Shown piece by piece: positions 15,987-25,272 of a DNA stretch of 64,000 nucleotides. Under the pieces are notes generated by a model that worked only from the letters and a program-made list of their open reading frames with translations, made no database searches and was not told where the DNA came from. The stretch's first letter is position 1. Each line of letters opens with the position of its first letter. Source of the stretch: an uncultured Lachnospiraceae bacterium (GTDB lineage: Bacteria; Bacillota; Clostridia; Lachnospirales; Lachnospiraceae); the NCBI GenBank assembly GCA_902476645.1, contig CABSEG010000002.1, forward strand, positions 49,056 to 113,055. The letters are read 5' to 3'. Made by a program: the position numbers and the translations under genes.

Positions 15987-17081
15987 TTATAATTCTTTTC
16001 TCGACATCCTTAGCGCAGATTCAATTACCTTATCCATATCATAATACCTATACTCTCCCAGTCGGCCTCCAAATATCACCTGTCCTTCTGCCTCACCCAG
16101 TTTTTTATATTTTTCATATAATTTATTATTTCGATCGTCATTAATCGGATAATAAGGCTCCTCTCCTTTCTTCCATTCACTCGGATATTCTTTGGAAATC
16201 ACCGTCTTAGGTTGGTTACCAAACTCAAAATGTTTATGTTCTATGATTCTTGTATATGGTACTTTACGATCTGTATAATTAACAACTGCATTTCCCTGAT
16301 AGTTCTCGCAATCTAACACCTTTGTTTCAAATCGCAAAGAGCGATACTCCAAAACTCCTAAACAAAAATCGAAAAATTCATCCAACATACCGGTAAAAAC
16401 GACTTTCTTTGCCTTCTTATCCCAGTTCCTTCTATCAGAAAAATAATCTGTATTTAATTTTACTTCTGTTCCTTCCAACATTCTCTCTACCATCTTTGTG
16501 TATCCGCCAACGGGAATTCCCTGATAACGATCGTTAAAATAATTGTTATCGAACGTAAAGCGAAACGGAAGACGTTTAATAATAAAAGCGGGTAAATCTT
16601 TACAATCTCTTCCCCACTGCTTTTCTGTATATCCCTTAATTAGTTTCTCATAAACATCTTTTCCAGCTAAAGATAGAGCTTGTTCTTCCAGATTTTGCGG
16701 GTTTGTAATTTGCAAACTGTCAATCTGTTCTTGAATCTTGGCTTTTGCCTGAGCAGGAGTCTTAATTCCCCACATCTTGCTGAAAGTATTCATATTGAAT
16801 GGGAGATTATACAATTCCTCCTTATAGATAGCCACAGGAGAATTGATATAATGGTTAAATTCTGCAAATTGATTTACATAATCCCATACTTCTTTATTGG
16901 AAGTATGAAAAATATGTGCTCCATACTTATGAACCTGGATTCCTTCTATCTCCTCCGTATAGATATTCCCCCCAATGTGCGAACGTTTTTCTATCATTAA
17001 ACAAGTCTTCCCTTTTTTTCTTGCCTCCTGTGCAAAAACCGCTCCATACAGTCCTGCTCCTACAATCAGATAATCATACAT
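15987..17081 (-). CDS. glf: UDP-galactopyranose mutase
   Basis: Flavoenzyme that interconverts UDP-galactopyranose and UDP-galactofuranose. The 364-residue protein starts YDYLIVGAGLYGAVFAQEA, a Rossmann FAD motif in the exact GLF form, followed by GGNIYTE and YGAHIFHTSNKEVW. Later KQWGRDCKDLP, RLPFRFTFDNNYFNDRYQGIPVGGY and GRLGEYRYYDMDKVI complete the GLF signatures. The frame also offers a TTG six codons upstream at 17099, but GGAAGGGAG in that stretch is itself the ribosome site for the ATG at 17081, so that ATG is chosen. It indicates galactofuranose in the product, in line with the GlfT-like GT2 at 26049. Confidence 0.96.
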   Translation of the reverse strand: MYDYLIVGAGLYGAVFAQEARKKGKTCLMIEKRSHIGGNIYTEEIEGIQVHKYGAHIFHTSNKEVWDYVNQFAEFNHYINSPVAIYKEELYNLPFNMNTFSKMWGIKTPAQAKAKIQEQIDSLQITNPQNLEEQALSLAGKDVYEKLIKGYTEKQWGRDCKDLPAFIIKRLPFRFTFDNNYFNDRYQGIPVGGYTKMVERMLEGTEVKLNTDYFSDRRNWDKKAKKVVFTGMLDEFFDFCLGVLEYRSLRFETKVLDCENYQGNAVVNYTDRKVPYTRIIEHKHFEFGNQPKTVISKEYPSEWKKGEEPYYPINDDRNNKLYEKYKKLGEAEGQVIFGGRLGEYRYYDMDKVIESALRMSRKEL

Positions 17082-17120
17082 AGTTTTGCTCCCTTCCAAG
17101 TAGACTCAGGCCCACTTTCT

Positions 17121-18047
17121 TTAATCATGTTCCAGATAATATTCATACAGCTCTTTCAATGTCTCTTCTATAGTATATTGGGGTTCCCAGCCTAATTCTT
17201 TTCGAATTTTGCTATAATCACATCGAATATATGGATTTTCCACAGGCCGTACTCTCGCTTGATCTACGCAAACCTGAATCTTCTGACTGCTCAGGGAAAT
17301 AATATATTCCAATAATTCTTTGATACTATGGCATACTCCCGTACCCACATGATAAAGCTCTGGTTTTTCCTGCTCCACAATCATACGATAAGCTCGCACG
17401 ATATCTTTCACATTTCCAAAATCCCTGTATGCGCTTAGATTTCCTACCCAAATAATCCCCTCTTTACCGGACTTTTCAATCTGTGCCACCTGTTTACAGA
17501 AATTTGGAAGCACAAAATTCTCTGCCTGTCCTACTCCTGTATGGTTGAATGCCCTCACTTCGTATATATGCAAGCCGTACCGCTCCCGGTACAGTCTGGA
17601 AAAATTTTCCTGAGCAATTTTTGATATCCCATAAGGGCTACTCCCATCTAGAGGGCTTTCTTCTTTTAATGGCTCAAAACTACTGGCATATTCCTCACTG
17701 GAGCCAATCAACAATACTTTTGTCTCCCTATAATACTTCCTTACCGTCTCCAAAATATTCAAAGTACCATTCACATTAACATCTATCGTAAGCTGTGGAA
17801 TATCCCAGGAATATCCTACAGAGCTGACTGCCGCCAGATTTACAATGATATCTGGCTTAACCTTACATATCACCTCACAGACTTCCCCCTGATTCAATAA
17901 ATCTGCCTGGCAACATGTTACTGCATCCAGTTTTTTCCCAGGATCTACCTTATCACTTCCAAAAACCTTATATCCTTGATTCTGAAACTCCTTTGCAAGA
18001 TATTCTCCCACAAATCCGGCAATACCAAAAATTAATACTCTATCCAT
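17121..18047 (-). CDS. Extended SDR sugar-nucleotide reductase/epimerase, GDP-6-deoxy-4-ketomannose reductase-like
   Basis: A 308-residue NAD(P)-dependent enzyme. The dinucleotide motif is GIAGFVG near 8-14, and the catalytic set is the serine of GSSEEYA plus YGISK. RAFNHTGVGQ, VGNLSAYRDFGNVKDIVRAY and YHVGTGVCHSIKELLE match the RMD branch that reduces GDP-4-keto-6-deoxymannose to GDP-rhamnose. The matching GDP-mannose 4,6-dehydratase is not in the window, so the substrate must come from elsewhere, or this enzyme works on another 4-keto sugar or is an epimerase. It is read with an acyltransferase and a second SDR gene directly upstream. Confidence 0.78.
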   Translation of the reverse strand: MDRVLIFGIAGFVGEYLAKEFQNQGYKVFGSDKVDPGKKLDAVTCCQADLLNQGEVCEVICKVKPDIIVNLAAVSSVGYSWDIPQLTIDVNVNGTLNILETVRKYYRETKVLLIGSSEEYASSFEPLKEESPLDGSSPYGISKIAQENFSRLYRERYGLHIYEVRAFNHTGVGQAENFVLPNFCKQVAQIEKSGKEGIIWVGNLSAYRDFGNVKDIVRAYRMIVEQEKPELYHVGTGVCHSIKELLEYIISLSSQKIQVCVDQARVRPVENPYIRCDYSKIRKELGWEPQYTIEETLKELYEYYLEHD

Positions 18048-18059
18048 CTAATAACCCCA

Positions 18060-18671
18060 CTACTTGACATCTAATCTCTTAATTACCTGAGCTGGATTTC
18101 CGCCAACCACTGTATAAGGCTCTATATCTTTCACCACTACACTTTTTGCCGCAACCACTGCTCCTTCACCGATTGTGACTCCTTTCAGAATCGTGGCCCC
18201 GAATCCTATCCAAGCCTTATCCTTTATCACAATTGGCCTCGAAATAACATGATCCCAGTTTTTGTTTCTGATCATATCTCCATATTGCCTCAAATCCTGA
18301 AGTTCGATAATGGTATCCTGCTTTCTTTCATCCCAGGGTACAGGATGGGAGTTATGGTCATAAAACACACAGTCCCACGCAATCGTGACATCGTTTCCAA
18401 TACGAATCTCGGATATGGAAATAAAGGTACTGCTTCCAATATGCACCCGCTCACCTATAGATACATACCCACTTTCCCTTTCAAAAATAAAGGTTCCGTC
18501 AATGATACTCTGATCTCCCACAGCCAAATACGTCCTACCCTTTTTTCGATTGCGAAACTCTACCTGAAAATTATTTCCGTAGTAGGAATTCGAACTAAGT
18601 TGTAAAGAATCTTTCACTTTTTTTAAATAGTTGTTCTTTTCCCACGTTTTTAACATTCTGACGATTTTCAT
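18060..18671 (-). CDS. Left-handed beta-helix acyltransferase (hexapeptide repeat, CatB/XAT-like)
   Basis: A 203-residue protein with hexapeptide repeats (IGERVHIGSSTFISIS, IGNDVTIAWDCVF, IGFGATILKGVTIGEGAVVAAKSVV) that fold into a left-handed beta helix. FYDHNSHPVPW carries the histidine that serves as base in xenobiotic-type acetyltransferases, and the end DIEPYTVVGGNPAQVIKRL is the family's C-terminal signature. It most likely O- or N-acetylates a sugar of the polysaccharide using acetyl-CoA. It lies between two SDR sugar-nucleotide genes, so it may act on a nucleotide-linked sugar, or on the growing chain. Confidence 0.88.
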   Translation of the reverse strand: MKIVRMLKTWEKNNYLKKVKDSLQLSSNSYYGNNFQVEFRNRKKGRTYLAVGDQSIIDGTFIFERESGYVSIGERVHIGSSTFISISEIRIGNDVTIAWDCVFYDHNSHPVPWDERKQDTIIELQDLRQYGDMIRNKNWDHVISRPIVIKDKAWIGFGATILKGVTIGEGAVVAAKSVVVKDIEPYTVVGGNPAQVIKRLDVK

Positions 18672-18695
18672 TCGCCGTCTCTCCTTTGCCTCTTT

Positions 18696-19604
18696 CTACT
18701 GTTGCCTCACCCATTGAAGATATTTTTCAATTCCATCTTCCAGACTAACTGTCTGATGATAGCCCAGCTTTTGGAGCTTTGAGACATCGGCTCTCCAATT
18801 AATGGGTTCGCCCTCCCGGACTGTTCCGCAGAAGGAAACAATACTTTCATCCTTCCCCACTTTTTTTGCAAATTCCGTTGCCACTTGGCGGATCGTAACT
18901 TCTTTCCCATTTGCAATGTTATAGATATGTTCATCCCTTGGTGACCTCTCCATAATCAAACGAATTGCCTGACAGATATCATCAATATAAATATAATCAC
19001 GACTCTCTCTTCCAGTCCCGAACATAGGCAATTCTCCCTTGCTTTGCAGTTTTTGATACATATCCCAAAAAATCTGCTTTTTAAGTCCTGGACCATAGGC
19101 AGAAAAAATGCGAAGTATCTTAATGTCAAACTCGTAGTTTTCTATAAAATATGCGCAGATGCGCTCCGCCATCTCCTTATGCAACGCATAGGGTGATACT
19201 GGTTTCAATTCTGCGCTTTCACAGATTGGAAGCTGACTTGGATTGCCATATACAGCCGCGCTGGATATGGTCAAAATCTTCAACTGGTTTTTGCCAAGGC
19301 TCTTTAATGCGAAAAGTAAATTGTGAACCGCCTTCGTATTCCCCTCAAAATCCATATGCGGATCCTTCACGGACTTTCCCACATCTGCACATCCGGCACA
19401 GTGTATGAAAGCATCCGCATTCGTTTTTTCTAAGCTGGATAGCACCTGCGTATAATCACACAAGTCTACTCTATAATAAGGGATATCAAATCTGCATTGA
19501 TATCCTAAATCCCATCCCTCAACCTCTACTCCGGCTTCACAAAATTGTTTACACAGGTGAGAGCCGATAAAGCCATTGACCCCCGTAATAATGACTTTTC
19601 TCAT
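18696..19604 (-). CDS. NAD-dependent epimerase/dehydratase (extended SDR)
   Basis: A 302-residue protein with GVNGFIG at 8-14, an SSAAVYG segment carrying the active-site serine, and SPYALHKE holding the YxxxK pair. RIFSAYGPGLKKQIFWD and GTGRESRDYIYIDDIC match the UDP-sugar 4-epimerase/dehydratase group. The exact reaction is not clear: a UDP-hexose 4-epimerase feeding Glf with UDP-galactose would fit, as would a deoxysugar reductase. It is preceded by a GT2 gene with only 19 bases between. Confidence 0.82.
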   Translation of the reverse strand: MRKVIITGVNGFIGSHLCKQFCEAGVEVEGWDLGYQCRFDIPYYRVDLCDYTQVLSSLEKTNADAFIHCAGCADVGKSVKDPHMDFEGNTKAVHNLLFALKSLGKNQLKILTISSAAVYGNPSQLPICESAELKPVSPYALHKEMAERICAYFIENYEFDIKILRIFSAYGPGLKKQIFWDMYQKLQSKGELPMFGTGRESRDYIYIDDICQAIRLIMERSPRDEHIYNIANGKEVTIRQVATEFAKKVGKDESIVSFCGTVREGEPINWRADVSKLQKLGYHQTVSLEDGIEKYLQWVRQQ

Positions 19605-19623
19605 AATTCCATCCTTTCTATCA

Positions 19624-20613
19624 TTAATCTCCTCTTTTCAGGAAAACTTTCATCCTTTTTAATCTGCAATATGTTTTCAATCCGAGTCTGTTAATTTGCA
19701 CTTGTATTGCCTTCTTGGACGTTTCCAGTCCATCCAGAACCCATTGGTCTTTCTTCAGCAGTTGCAGAGCCTCTCTCACTTCTTTTCGCTTCATGTAAGC
19801 AGGATAACTTAAGAGCCCATAATAAATATCTGCCATTTGATTTTTTAAAATCTCCTCAAAAACTGGATCATATTCCCTTTCCTGAAAACGTTGATACCAC
19901 AGTTCGATCGCACTAAGGCAGCTTTTTAACTGCTTTATATTCTTTTTCTTACTTAATGATTTATCCTGGCCCACTTGGTAGAAATAAAACGTTTCATTAC
20001 AAACACGAACAACTTTAGCACGCAAATAAAGGCTGGGAATCGTTACAAGGTCTTCCCCCAATGCCATGTGTTCCGGAAAGCGCAAAGCTGGTTTTTCAAA
20101 AAGTGCCTTACGATAAATCCCACGCCAAGGCGCCCATAAAAATAATCCGGTATCCCTACTCAAAATTCCATAGGCCTGTTCCCCATTCACATGTAAAATC
20201 ATCTGTTCCTTCAACATGCAAGCCTCCTCCAGCGCCTCTCCCCCTTCCTGAAAATGAGTGGCTTTACCAATAAGTATATCAATATTTTTTTCTCTGTCCA
20301 GCCTTTCCAACATTTTTTTCAGGCTTTCCGGCTCTACATAGTCATCCGCATCCAAAAACATCAGATATTCTCCTTCTGCCATAGAAATTCCATGATTTCT
20401 GGCTGCGGATGGCCCTGCATTTGCCTGTCTGATAACTCTTCCTCTAAAATCCTTTTGAAATATTTTATCACAGAGTATTCTTCCCGTATCCGTGGATCCA
20501 TCATCTATCACTAAAATCTCCATGTCCGATTCTTTCAAACTCAATACGCTCTGCAGACATCTATCTATACTAGAGGCTGCATTAAACATGGGTATAATCA
20601 CACTTAACTTCAT
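19624..20613 (-). CDS. Glycosyltransferase family 2
   Basis: A 329-residue cytoplasmic GT-A enzyme. It opens with SVIIPMFNAASSIDRCL, has DDGS at 37-40, NAGPSAARNHG at 65-75 and the metal-binding DADD at 88-91. The C-terminal third is basic and charged with no membrane helix. It adds one sugar to the growing lipid-linked repeat unit; donor and linkage cannot be read from the sequence. The gene follows the flippase gene by six bases, so the two are tightly coupled. Confidence 0.9.
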   Translation of the reverse strand: MKLSVIIPMFNAASSIDRCLQSVLSLKESDMEILVIDDGSTDTGRILCDKIFQKDFRGRVIRQANAGPSAARNHGISMAEGEYLMFLDADDYVEPESLKKMLERLDREKNIDILIGKATHFQEGGEALEEACMLKEQMILHVNGEQAYGILSRDTGLFLWAPWRGIYRKALFEKPALRFPEHMALGEDLVTIPSLYLRAKVVRVCNETFYFYQVGQDKSLSKKKNIKQLKSCLSAIELWYQRFQEREYDPVFEEILKNQMADIYYGLLSYPAYMKRKEVREALQLLKKDQWVLDGLETSKKAIQVQINRLGLKTYCRLKRMKVFLKRGD

Positions 20614-20619
20614 TTTTGC

Positions 20620-22188
20620 TTAACCCCTTACAAATTTTTTTCCCATCTTATCCAGGATACCTTTAAACAAATTCACAAAGTACACGCACTCTTCTGTTTT
20701 TCGAAACAGAAGATACCAGAGAACATTAGGAACCACAGCGCAAATTAACATCTTTAAAATAAAGCTTCCTATTCCTCCTCTTCCCAAAATTCCCACACTA
20801 CACAGCACCATAGTAATCGCGCCAATGAGGAATACTGCAGCGGTATACTTTACATACATTATATAGTAAGTCCTTAGCGGGCGTTTGAGTCCGTATTTAT
20901 AAAGTACGTAAGGTTCACTTAACATACATACGCAAAGCGTACTTAATGCGGTTCCCAGGAACACACCAATCATTCCAAAACACTTTACAAAAATAATAGA
21001 GGAAATTAAGTTAAGAGGAGCTTCTATCAGGGGGGCAAATCGATTATACCAAAACAGTCCCAGTGCTTCGATAAAAGTTCCCCCAGCTTGACGCATTCCT
21101 GTCAGGAAGAAATTAAATACTATCACAAAGACCACTGGCATCTCCAATAAATAATCTTTGCCAATCCAAAGCTCAATAAAGGAATTAAACAGCACGAGAC
21201 AGCAAATAGAGCAAAAGGCATACATCCATGCTCCAAAGAAAAACACTTTTCCAAATGTCTCTTTTAGATCCTTTCCCTGCTTTTCTACGTTTAAGTTTCC
21301 TACACTGGATGTTATAGATATAAAAAACTGCCGCGTAATATTCGTCAGCGAGGTTACAACCAAAGAATAATTGGAATAGATTCCAACACTAACCAAGCCA
21401 ATCATTTTGGATAATATCATATTATCTGTAGCAAATACGGCTACGCTTCCAAATCTGTGAAGTACCATTGCTCCAATGTTTTTCACAATAGAGTGAAAAG
21501 TCGTGCGATCCAATTGATACTTTTTCTTTGTTTTCACAAACGGATATTCTCTGACTACGATTTGTGATTCTATAACATTCTCCAGGAAAGTTCCAATAAT
21601 CTGTACGACCAGATACAAAATAAAGTTTTTCGTCAGCAGCAAAATGACTACCTGAATACCAATTACAAAAAGCTGCGTCAGCGAATGTACTATATTAACA
21701 ATATAACGTCTCTGATTCGCTATAATGAACGATATCCGATAAGAAAAAAAATAAGATATTACGGAATTCAATAGATACAGCAAATAAATCGCAGAAATCT
21801 CTGGAATGTCTGGCATGTCTTTGATAAACCAATCCAGCACAGGTGTAATTGAAGCACCTATAATCAACATTACCAGCCCAATGGTAATATACGTTTTTTT
21901 ATACAGCTGTAAAAGTGCAATGACCTCATCCTCTTTTTTTTCTGCAATCGGACGGTACATACTAAATGTTATGGCAGTTCCTACGCCAAGCTCAGCTAGA
22001 GACAGAAGTGTCAGGATGTTACTAAATAATCCGTTTACTCCCAAGTATTCCACATCCAGACACCAAATAAACACCGTTCTGGACACAAATCGCAGGATCA
22101 GGTTTAAAACCTGATCTGTCCATGCCGTCATGGTATTTAACATAGAGTATTGTAGCCTGCTTCTTCTTTCTGCTTTTTTCATCCTCAT
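20620..22188 (-). CDS. Polysaccharide flippase (Wzx-like, MOP superfamily)
   Basis: A 522-residue integral membrane protein with about 14 hydrophobic helices and little soluble sequence, the pattern of MOP-superfamily lipid-linked oligosaccharide flippases. The first helix contains FVSRTVFIWCLDVEYLGVNGLF, and LLSLAELGVGTAITFSMY follows, both typical of the Gram-positive polysaccharide_synt family. It should flip the completed undecaprenyl-diphosphate repeat unit to the outer face. A dedicated Wzy polymerase was not identified; one of the multi-pass proteins nearby may serve. Two ATGs, 22188 and 22182, are possible. It is preceded by a 111-base gap with no clear promoter. Confidence 0.9.
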   Translation of the reverse strand: MRMKKAERRSRLQYSMLNTMTAWTDQVLNLILRFVSRTVFIWCLDVEYLGVNGLFSNILTLLSLAELGVGTAITFSMYRPIAEKKEDEVIALLQLYKKTYITIGLVMLIIGASITPVLDWFIKDMPDIPEISAIYLLYLLNSVISYFFSYRISFIIANQRRYIVNIVHSLTQLFVIGIQVVILLLTKNFILYLVVQIIGTFLENVIESQIVVREYPFVKTKKKYQLDRTTFHSIVKNIGAMVLHRFGSVAVFATDNMILSKMIGLVSVGIYSNYSLVVTSLTNITRQFFISITSSVGNLNVEKQGKDLKETFGKVFFFGAWMYAFCSICCLVLFNSFIELWIGKDYLLEMPVVFVIVFNFFLTGMRQAGGTFIEALGLFWYNRFAPLIEAPLNLISSIIFVKCFGMIGVFLGTALSTLCVCMLSEPYVLYKYGLKRPLRTYYIMYVKYTAAVFLIGAITMVLCSVGILGRGGIGSFILKMLICAVVPNVLWYLLFRKTEECVYFVNLFKGILDKMGKKFVRG

Positions 22189-22299
22189 CCTACCAATCTA
22201 CTTCCTTAACTATCTCTATCCAATATATTTTCCAGGAAACATCACGCCTCAGGTAACAGAGGGCTCCATATTTCCATTCCCCTCCAATGGTACGCATTG

Positions 22300-23430
22300 C
22301 TAATCATGTAATAATAGACTAGCCAGCTTATTCCCATATTCGAAGGCTCTTTCTTTAATATTCGCCAAACCCTGCTCTAAATGATCTTCATGCGTTCTTT
22401 TACTCATTTCTAAAATTGTTTCGGCCAGAGAGCGCTTATCAGTTGGACGAAACAACATACAATTTTCGTTCATCTGTTCTCGATGAACAGGAATATCAGA
22501 TAATACAACCAGCTTATCCAATACCTTGGCATCCTCAAGTACAGTCCCCCATCCCTCAAATAAGGATGGCTGAATCAGCATCTTCGCATTCTTCATTATC
22601 ACAAGTTGTTCTCTTCTGCCTAAAAACCCTAAATTTAAAATATGATCTGCAATTTCAGGGTCCTCCATATATTTTTTAATTTCTTTTATATAAGAAGGAT
22701 TTCGGTCGTCCAACATCTCACCGGTAAAAACAAATCGGAACTTTTCCAACTCACCCATATGTTTCAATTCTTTCATGGCTTTCAAAACGACCACATGATT
22801 TTTATGCTGCCAGAACTGATTAGGAATATATAAGTAGTTTCCCTTATGCAGGCCGTACTTTTTTAGGATATCTGACTCTATCTTTGTATCGATCTCTCTT
22901 AGCTCTTTTTCAATATAAGATACAAACGGCACAACTGCGCATTTTATTTTGCAATCGGGATGAAGGCTGAGAAAATCTTTTAAGCAGTCCTGGCTGCTTA
23001 ATACCAGCTTTCCTTTACTCTGAGCAATTACTTCATATTTACCATTTTTTTCTCTCTTATCTTCCTCTGTAAAGTACTGAGGATAATGTAGGTATTGAAA
23101 ATCCGGTATCCAATAGATACTCTTCTTTCCAATAAGCTTATCATATTTAGCGGAAAGTACATAATAGACGTATGCAGTCCCGGGCCACAGTGTCTTGCAT
23201 AACAACAGAAGGTTCTGTAGCTTTTTGTTCTCCGGCAAAATAGATAACCTCATCTGCTTTTCAAATTCGGAAAAAATTTCTCGATTTTCCTTAGAAACGT
23301 AAATATGGATCCGATATTTTTCCAACAAATCCTGGTTTTGCGCGACAGAGTAAAGAATATTCTTACAATAATACAATCCTCCGATCCATTGCCTTCCACC
23401 GTCAACCCTGAATAATAGTGTTTTTTTCAT
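22300..23430 (-). CDS. Glycosyltransferase, GT-B fold (GT4/GT1 family)
   Basis: A 376-residue protein whose C-terminal half has YIPNQFWQHKNH near 190-200, FTGEM, and then the donor-binding segment LIQPSLFEGWGTVLEDAKVLDKLVVLSDIPVHREQ, with the paired glutamates of the GT4 E-x7-E pattern. The N-terminal half is variable, as expected for an acceptor-binding domain, and it begins MKKTLLFRVDGGRQWIGGL. It transfers a sugar from a nucleotide in the cytoplasm. Its start overlaps the stop of the upstream membrane-protein gene by four bases, so translation is coupled. Confidence 0.87.
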   Translation of the reverse strand: MKKTLLFRVDGGRQWIGGLYYCKNILYSVAQNQDLLEKYRIHIYVSKENREIFSEFEKQMRLSILPENKKLQNLLLLCKTLWPGTAYVYYVLSAKYDKLIGKKSIYWIPDFQYLHYPQYFTEEDKREKNGKYEVIAQSKGKLVLSSQDCLKDFLSLHPDCKIKCAVVPFVSYIEKELREIDTKIESDILKKYGLHKGNYLYIPNQFWQHKNHVVVLKAMKELKHMGELEKFRFVFTGEMLDDRNPSYIKEIKKYMEDPEIADHILNLGFLGRREQLVIMKNAKMLIQPSLFEGWGTVLEDAKVLDKLVVLSDIPVHREQMNENCMLFRPTDKRSLAETILEMSKRTHEDHLEQGLANIKERAFEYGNKLASLLLHD

Positions 23431-25217
23431 GTATTACCTCCAGATTGAAAACTGTTTTCTGTATTCCCATACTTTAAAATCTGTAGATATTGATTCCCAT
23501 ATACAATTTTATACTGTTCTTCCATAAAATCATTCAGATAAACGGAACCTGTCGCCACCAATACTCGGGCCTTAGATCCTATTCCCTCCGGAATTTCTTC
23601 TTTACTTAAAAAGCGAATCGTCTTATCCGGAAGTAAAAATTGAATCATGGCTACCAATTGCTCGCTACCCTCTATGGAATCATTATAATAATAAATCTCC
23701 TCAACTCCCTCTTCCTTCATGGTATCCGCAATATTGATAGCGGCAGCTTTCCTGCCTACATACATGTCCATTTCTTTTTCAACAGAATAGTTTCCAAGTA
23801 AGAACCAATATAAGATAAGTATAAGTCCGGCTCCTGCCATGCTTCTTTTCTTATTATCATTAATTCCTACCAGTACCACCCCACCTACCAGTACCGACAC
23901 CGCAATGGCAGAAAATAGGAAAAAATACAGATTCGTATTATCATCAAAGAAAAATCTGGCCATAGCATTACTGCATGAAATAAAAAAGTCTGACAATTGA
24001 CCGGTATTTAAGCGCAGGAACAACGCCACTGCAACTACTACCATTCCAAAAAGGTATACCGCCAGATATTTCTTCTTATGTCGGTATTCTCCTGATATTA
24101 AAGAACACAATTCCACTGCCAATATAGGCGCTATAGTTCCCTCAATATACCGTCCGTAAAATAGTTGATCTACCCTCTCGGGATATAACATATATATAGA
24201 CGCAATCATAAGCGTGCTCAAAAAGCTCATCAAAAGAAAAATAGAAAGGATATTCCTTTCGAATTCTGCTTCCTGTTCTCTGACAAAAAGCGCTTTTATG
24301 TGGCGGACCATACTGGTAGTCAATCGTCCCAGGCTGACATACAATATGAGTGCGGAAGAAATGCCAAAATACAACAGACGCCCTAAAACGTTATATAGCA
24401 GGTTTCCAAATCCTTCTGCTGTAAACAGCGCCTGCAATTTTCCGGTCTGCCCTGAGAAATCGTTGACGGCAAGTCGTGACGCATCCGTGGCAGGCCAAAC
24501 TTCATTTTGTACAATCTCTTTGATTTCTGACTGCAAAATATAAAGCAATACAAAAAAAATACCAACAGTCAAAAACTGCCAAAAAGGAAGTCTCTTTCTC
24601 AAAGCTAAATAGGTCAGAAGAAATAAGACAGAAAGCAAAATACCAAGTGATCTTTGATGTACTGTATACATGTATACAGCCACAAATACTACCGCAAGGC
24701 TAAAATGAATTTGGGGTCTCTCCACTATTCTGAGAATCAAATAGACTACAACCCAAAATAGGAATACCAACAGAGTTTCACTCCATGCAATCTGTGCATT
24801 AAATAAAAAACTGGGATATAATGAGATGATCATATGAACTGCCGCCATATACCTTCTGTCTGCTCGCTTAAACAGTCTACATGTCGTAGCATATCCCACC
24901 AGAAAGCTTCCAACCACCAGCATACCGTTAAAGCACAGGGCCATCTGGTAGCAAAATTCTGGGGATGGCGCGATTCTAATAAATAAGGATAACAATAAAC
25001 CGTATCCATATGCGTAATAGGAAGTGATTGCGTTGAGTGCAGACCAATCTTTTCCTGCGAAGTATGCCCCCACACTCCAATAACCATATTCATCCATCAA
25101 TATGTTTGGCACAGGATAATAATGATATAAAAATACGGTGATGGCAAACAATAAAATGCTTCCGCCCAGCAAATAATAGATTTGTTTGTCCACCTTGTTA
25201 TGTAACATGCTTTCCAT
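23427..25217 (-). CDS. GT-C-like multi-pass membrane protein, AYFAGxDWSA family
   Basis: A 596-residue protein with a first helix at about 13-30, then an outside loop with MDEYG (D42, E43) and AYFAGKDWSA at 51-60. The acidic pair in that loop is what GT-C sugar transferases use. About ten more helices run to residue 470, then a soluble C-terminal domain of about 100 residues, beginning near EEIYYYND and ending in YGNQYLQILKY. The same loop motif occurs in the membrane proteins at 35881 and, in weaker form, at 29829, so all three look like paralogues. Substrate unknown; transfer of a lipid-linked sugar or chain polymerisation are the options. No GtrB-like gene lies directly beside it. Confidence 0.65.
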   Translation of the reverse strand: MESMLHNKVDKQIYYLLGGSILLFAITVFLYHYYPVPNILMDEYGYWSVGAYFAGKDWSALNAITSYYAYGYGLLLSLFIRIAPSPEFCYQMALCFNGMLVVGSFLVGYATTCRLFKRADRRYMAAVHMIISLYPSFLFNAQIAWSETLLVFLFWVVVYLILRIVERPQIHFSLAVVFVAVYMYTVHQRSLGILLSVLFLLTYLALRKRLPFWQFLTVGIFFVLLYILQSEIKEIVQNEVWPATDASRLAVNDFSGQTGKLQALFTAEGFGNLLYNVLGRLLYFGISSALILYVSLGRLTTSMVRHIKALFVREQEAEFERNILSIFLLMSFLSTLMIASIYMLYPERVDQLFYGRYIEGTIAPILAVELCSLISGEYRHKKKYLAVYLFGMVVVAVALFLRLNTGQLSDFFISCSNAMARFFFDDNTNLYFFLFSAIAVSVLVGGVVLVGINDNKKRSMAGAGLILILYWFLLGNYSVEKEMDMYVGRKAAAINIADTMKEEGVEEIYYYNDSIEGSEQLVAMIQFLLPDKTIRFLSKEEIPEGIGSKARVLVATGSVYLNDFMEEQYKIVYGNQYLQILKYGNTENSFQSGGNT

Positions 25218-25272
25218 CTTACATCTCCTAAACTTTGTATATTAGCAAAAGCTACGCATTATAAATTTAAGT

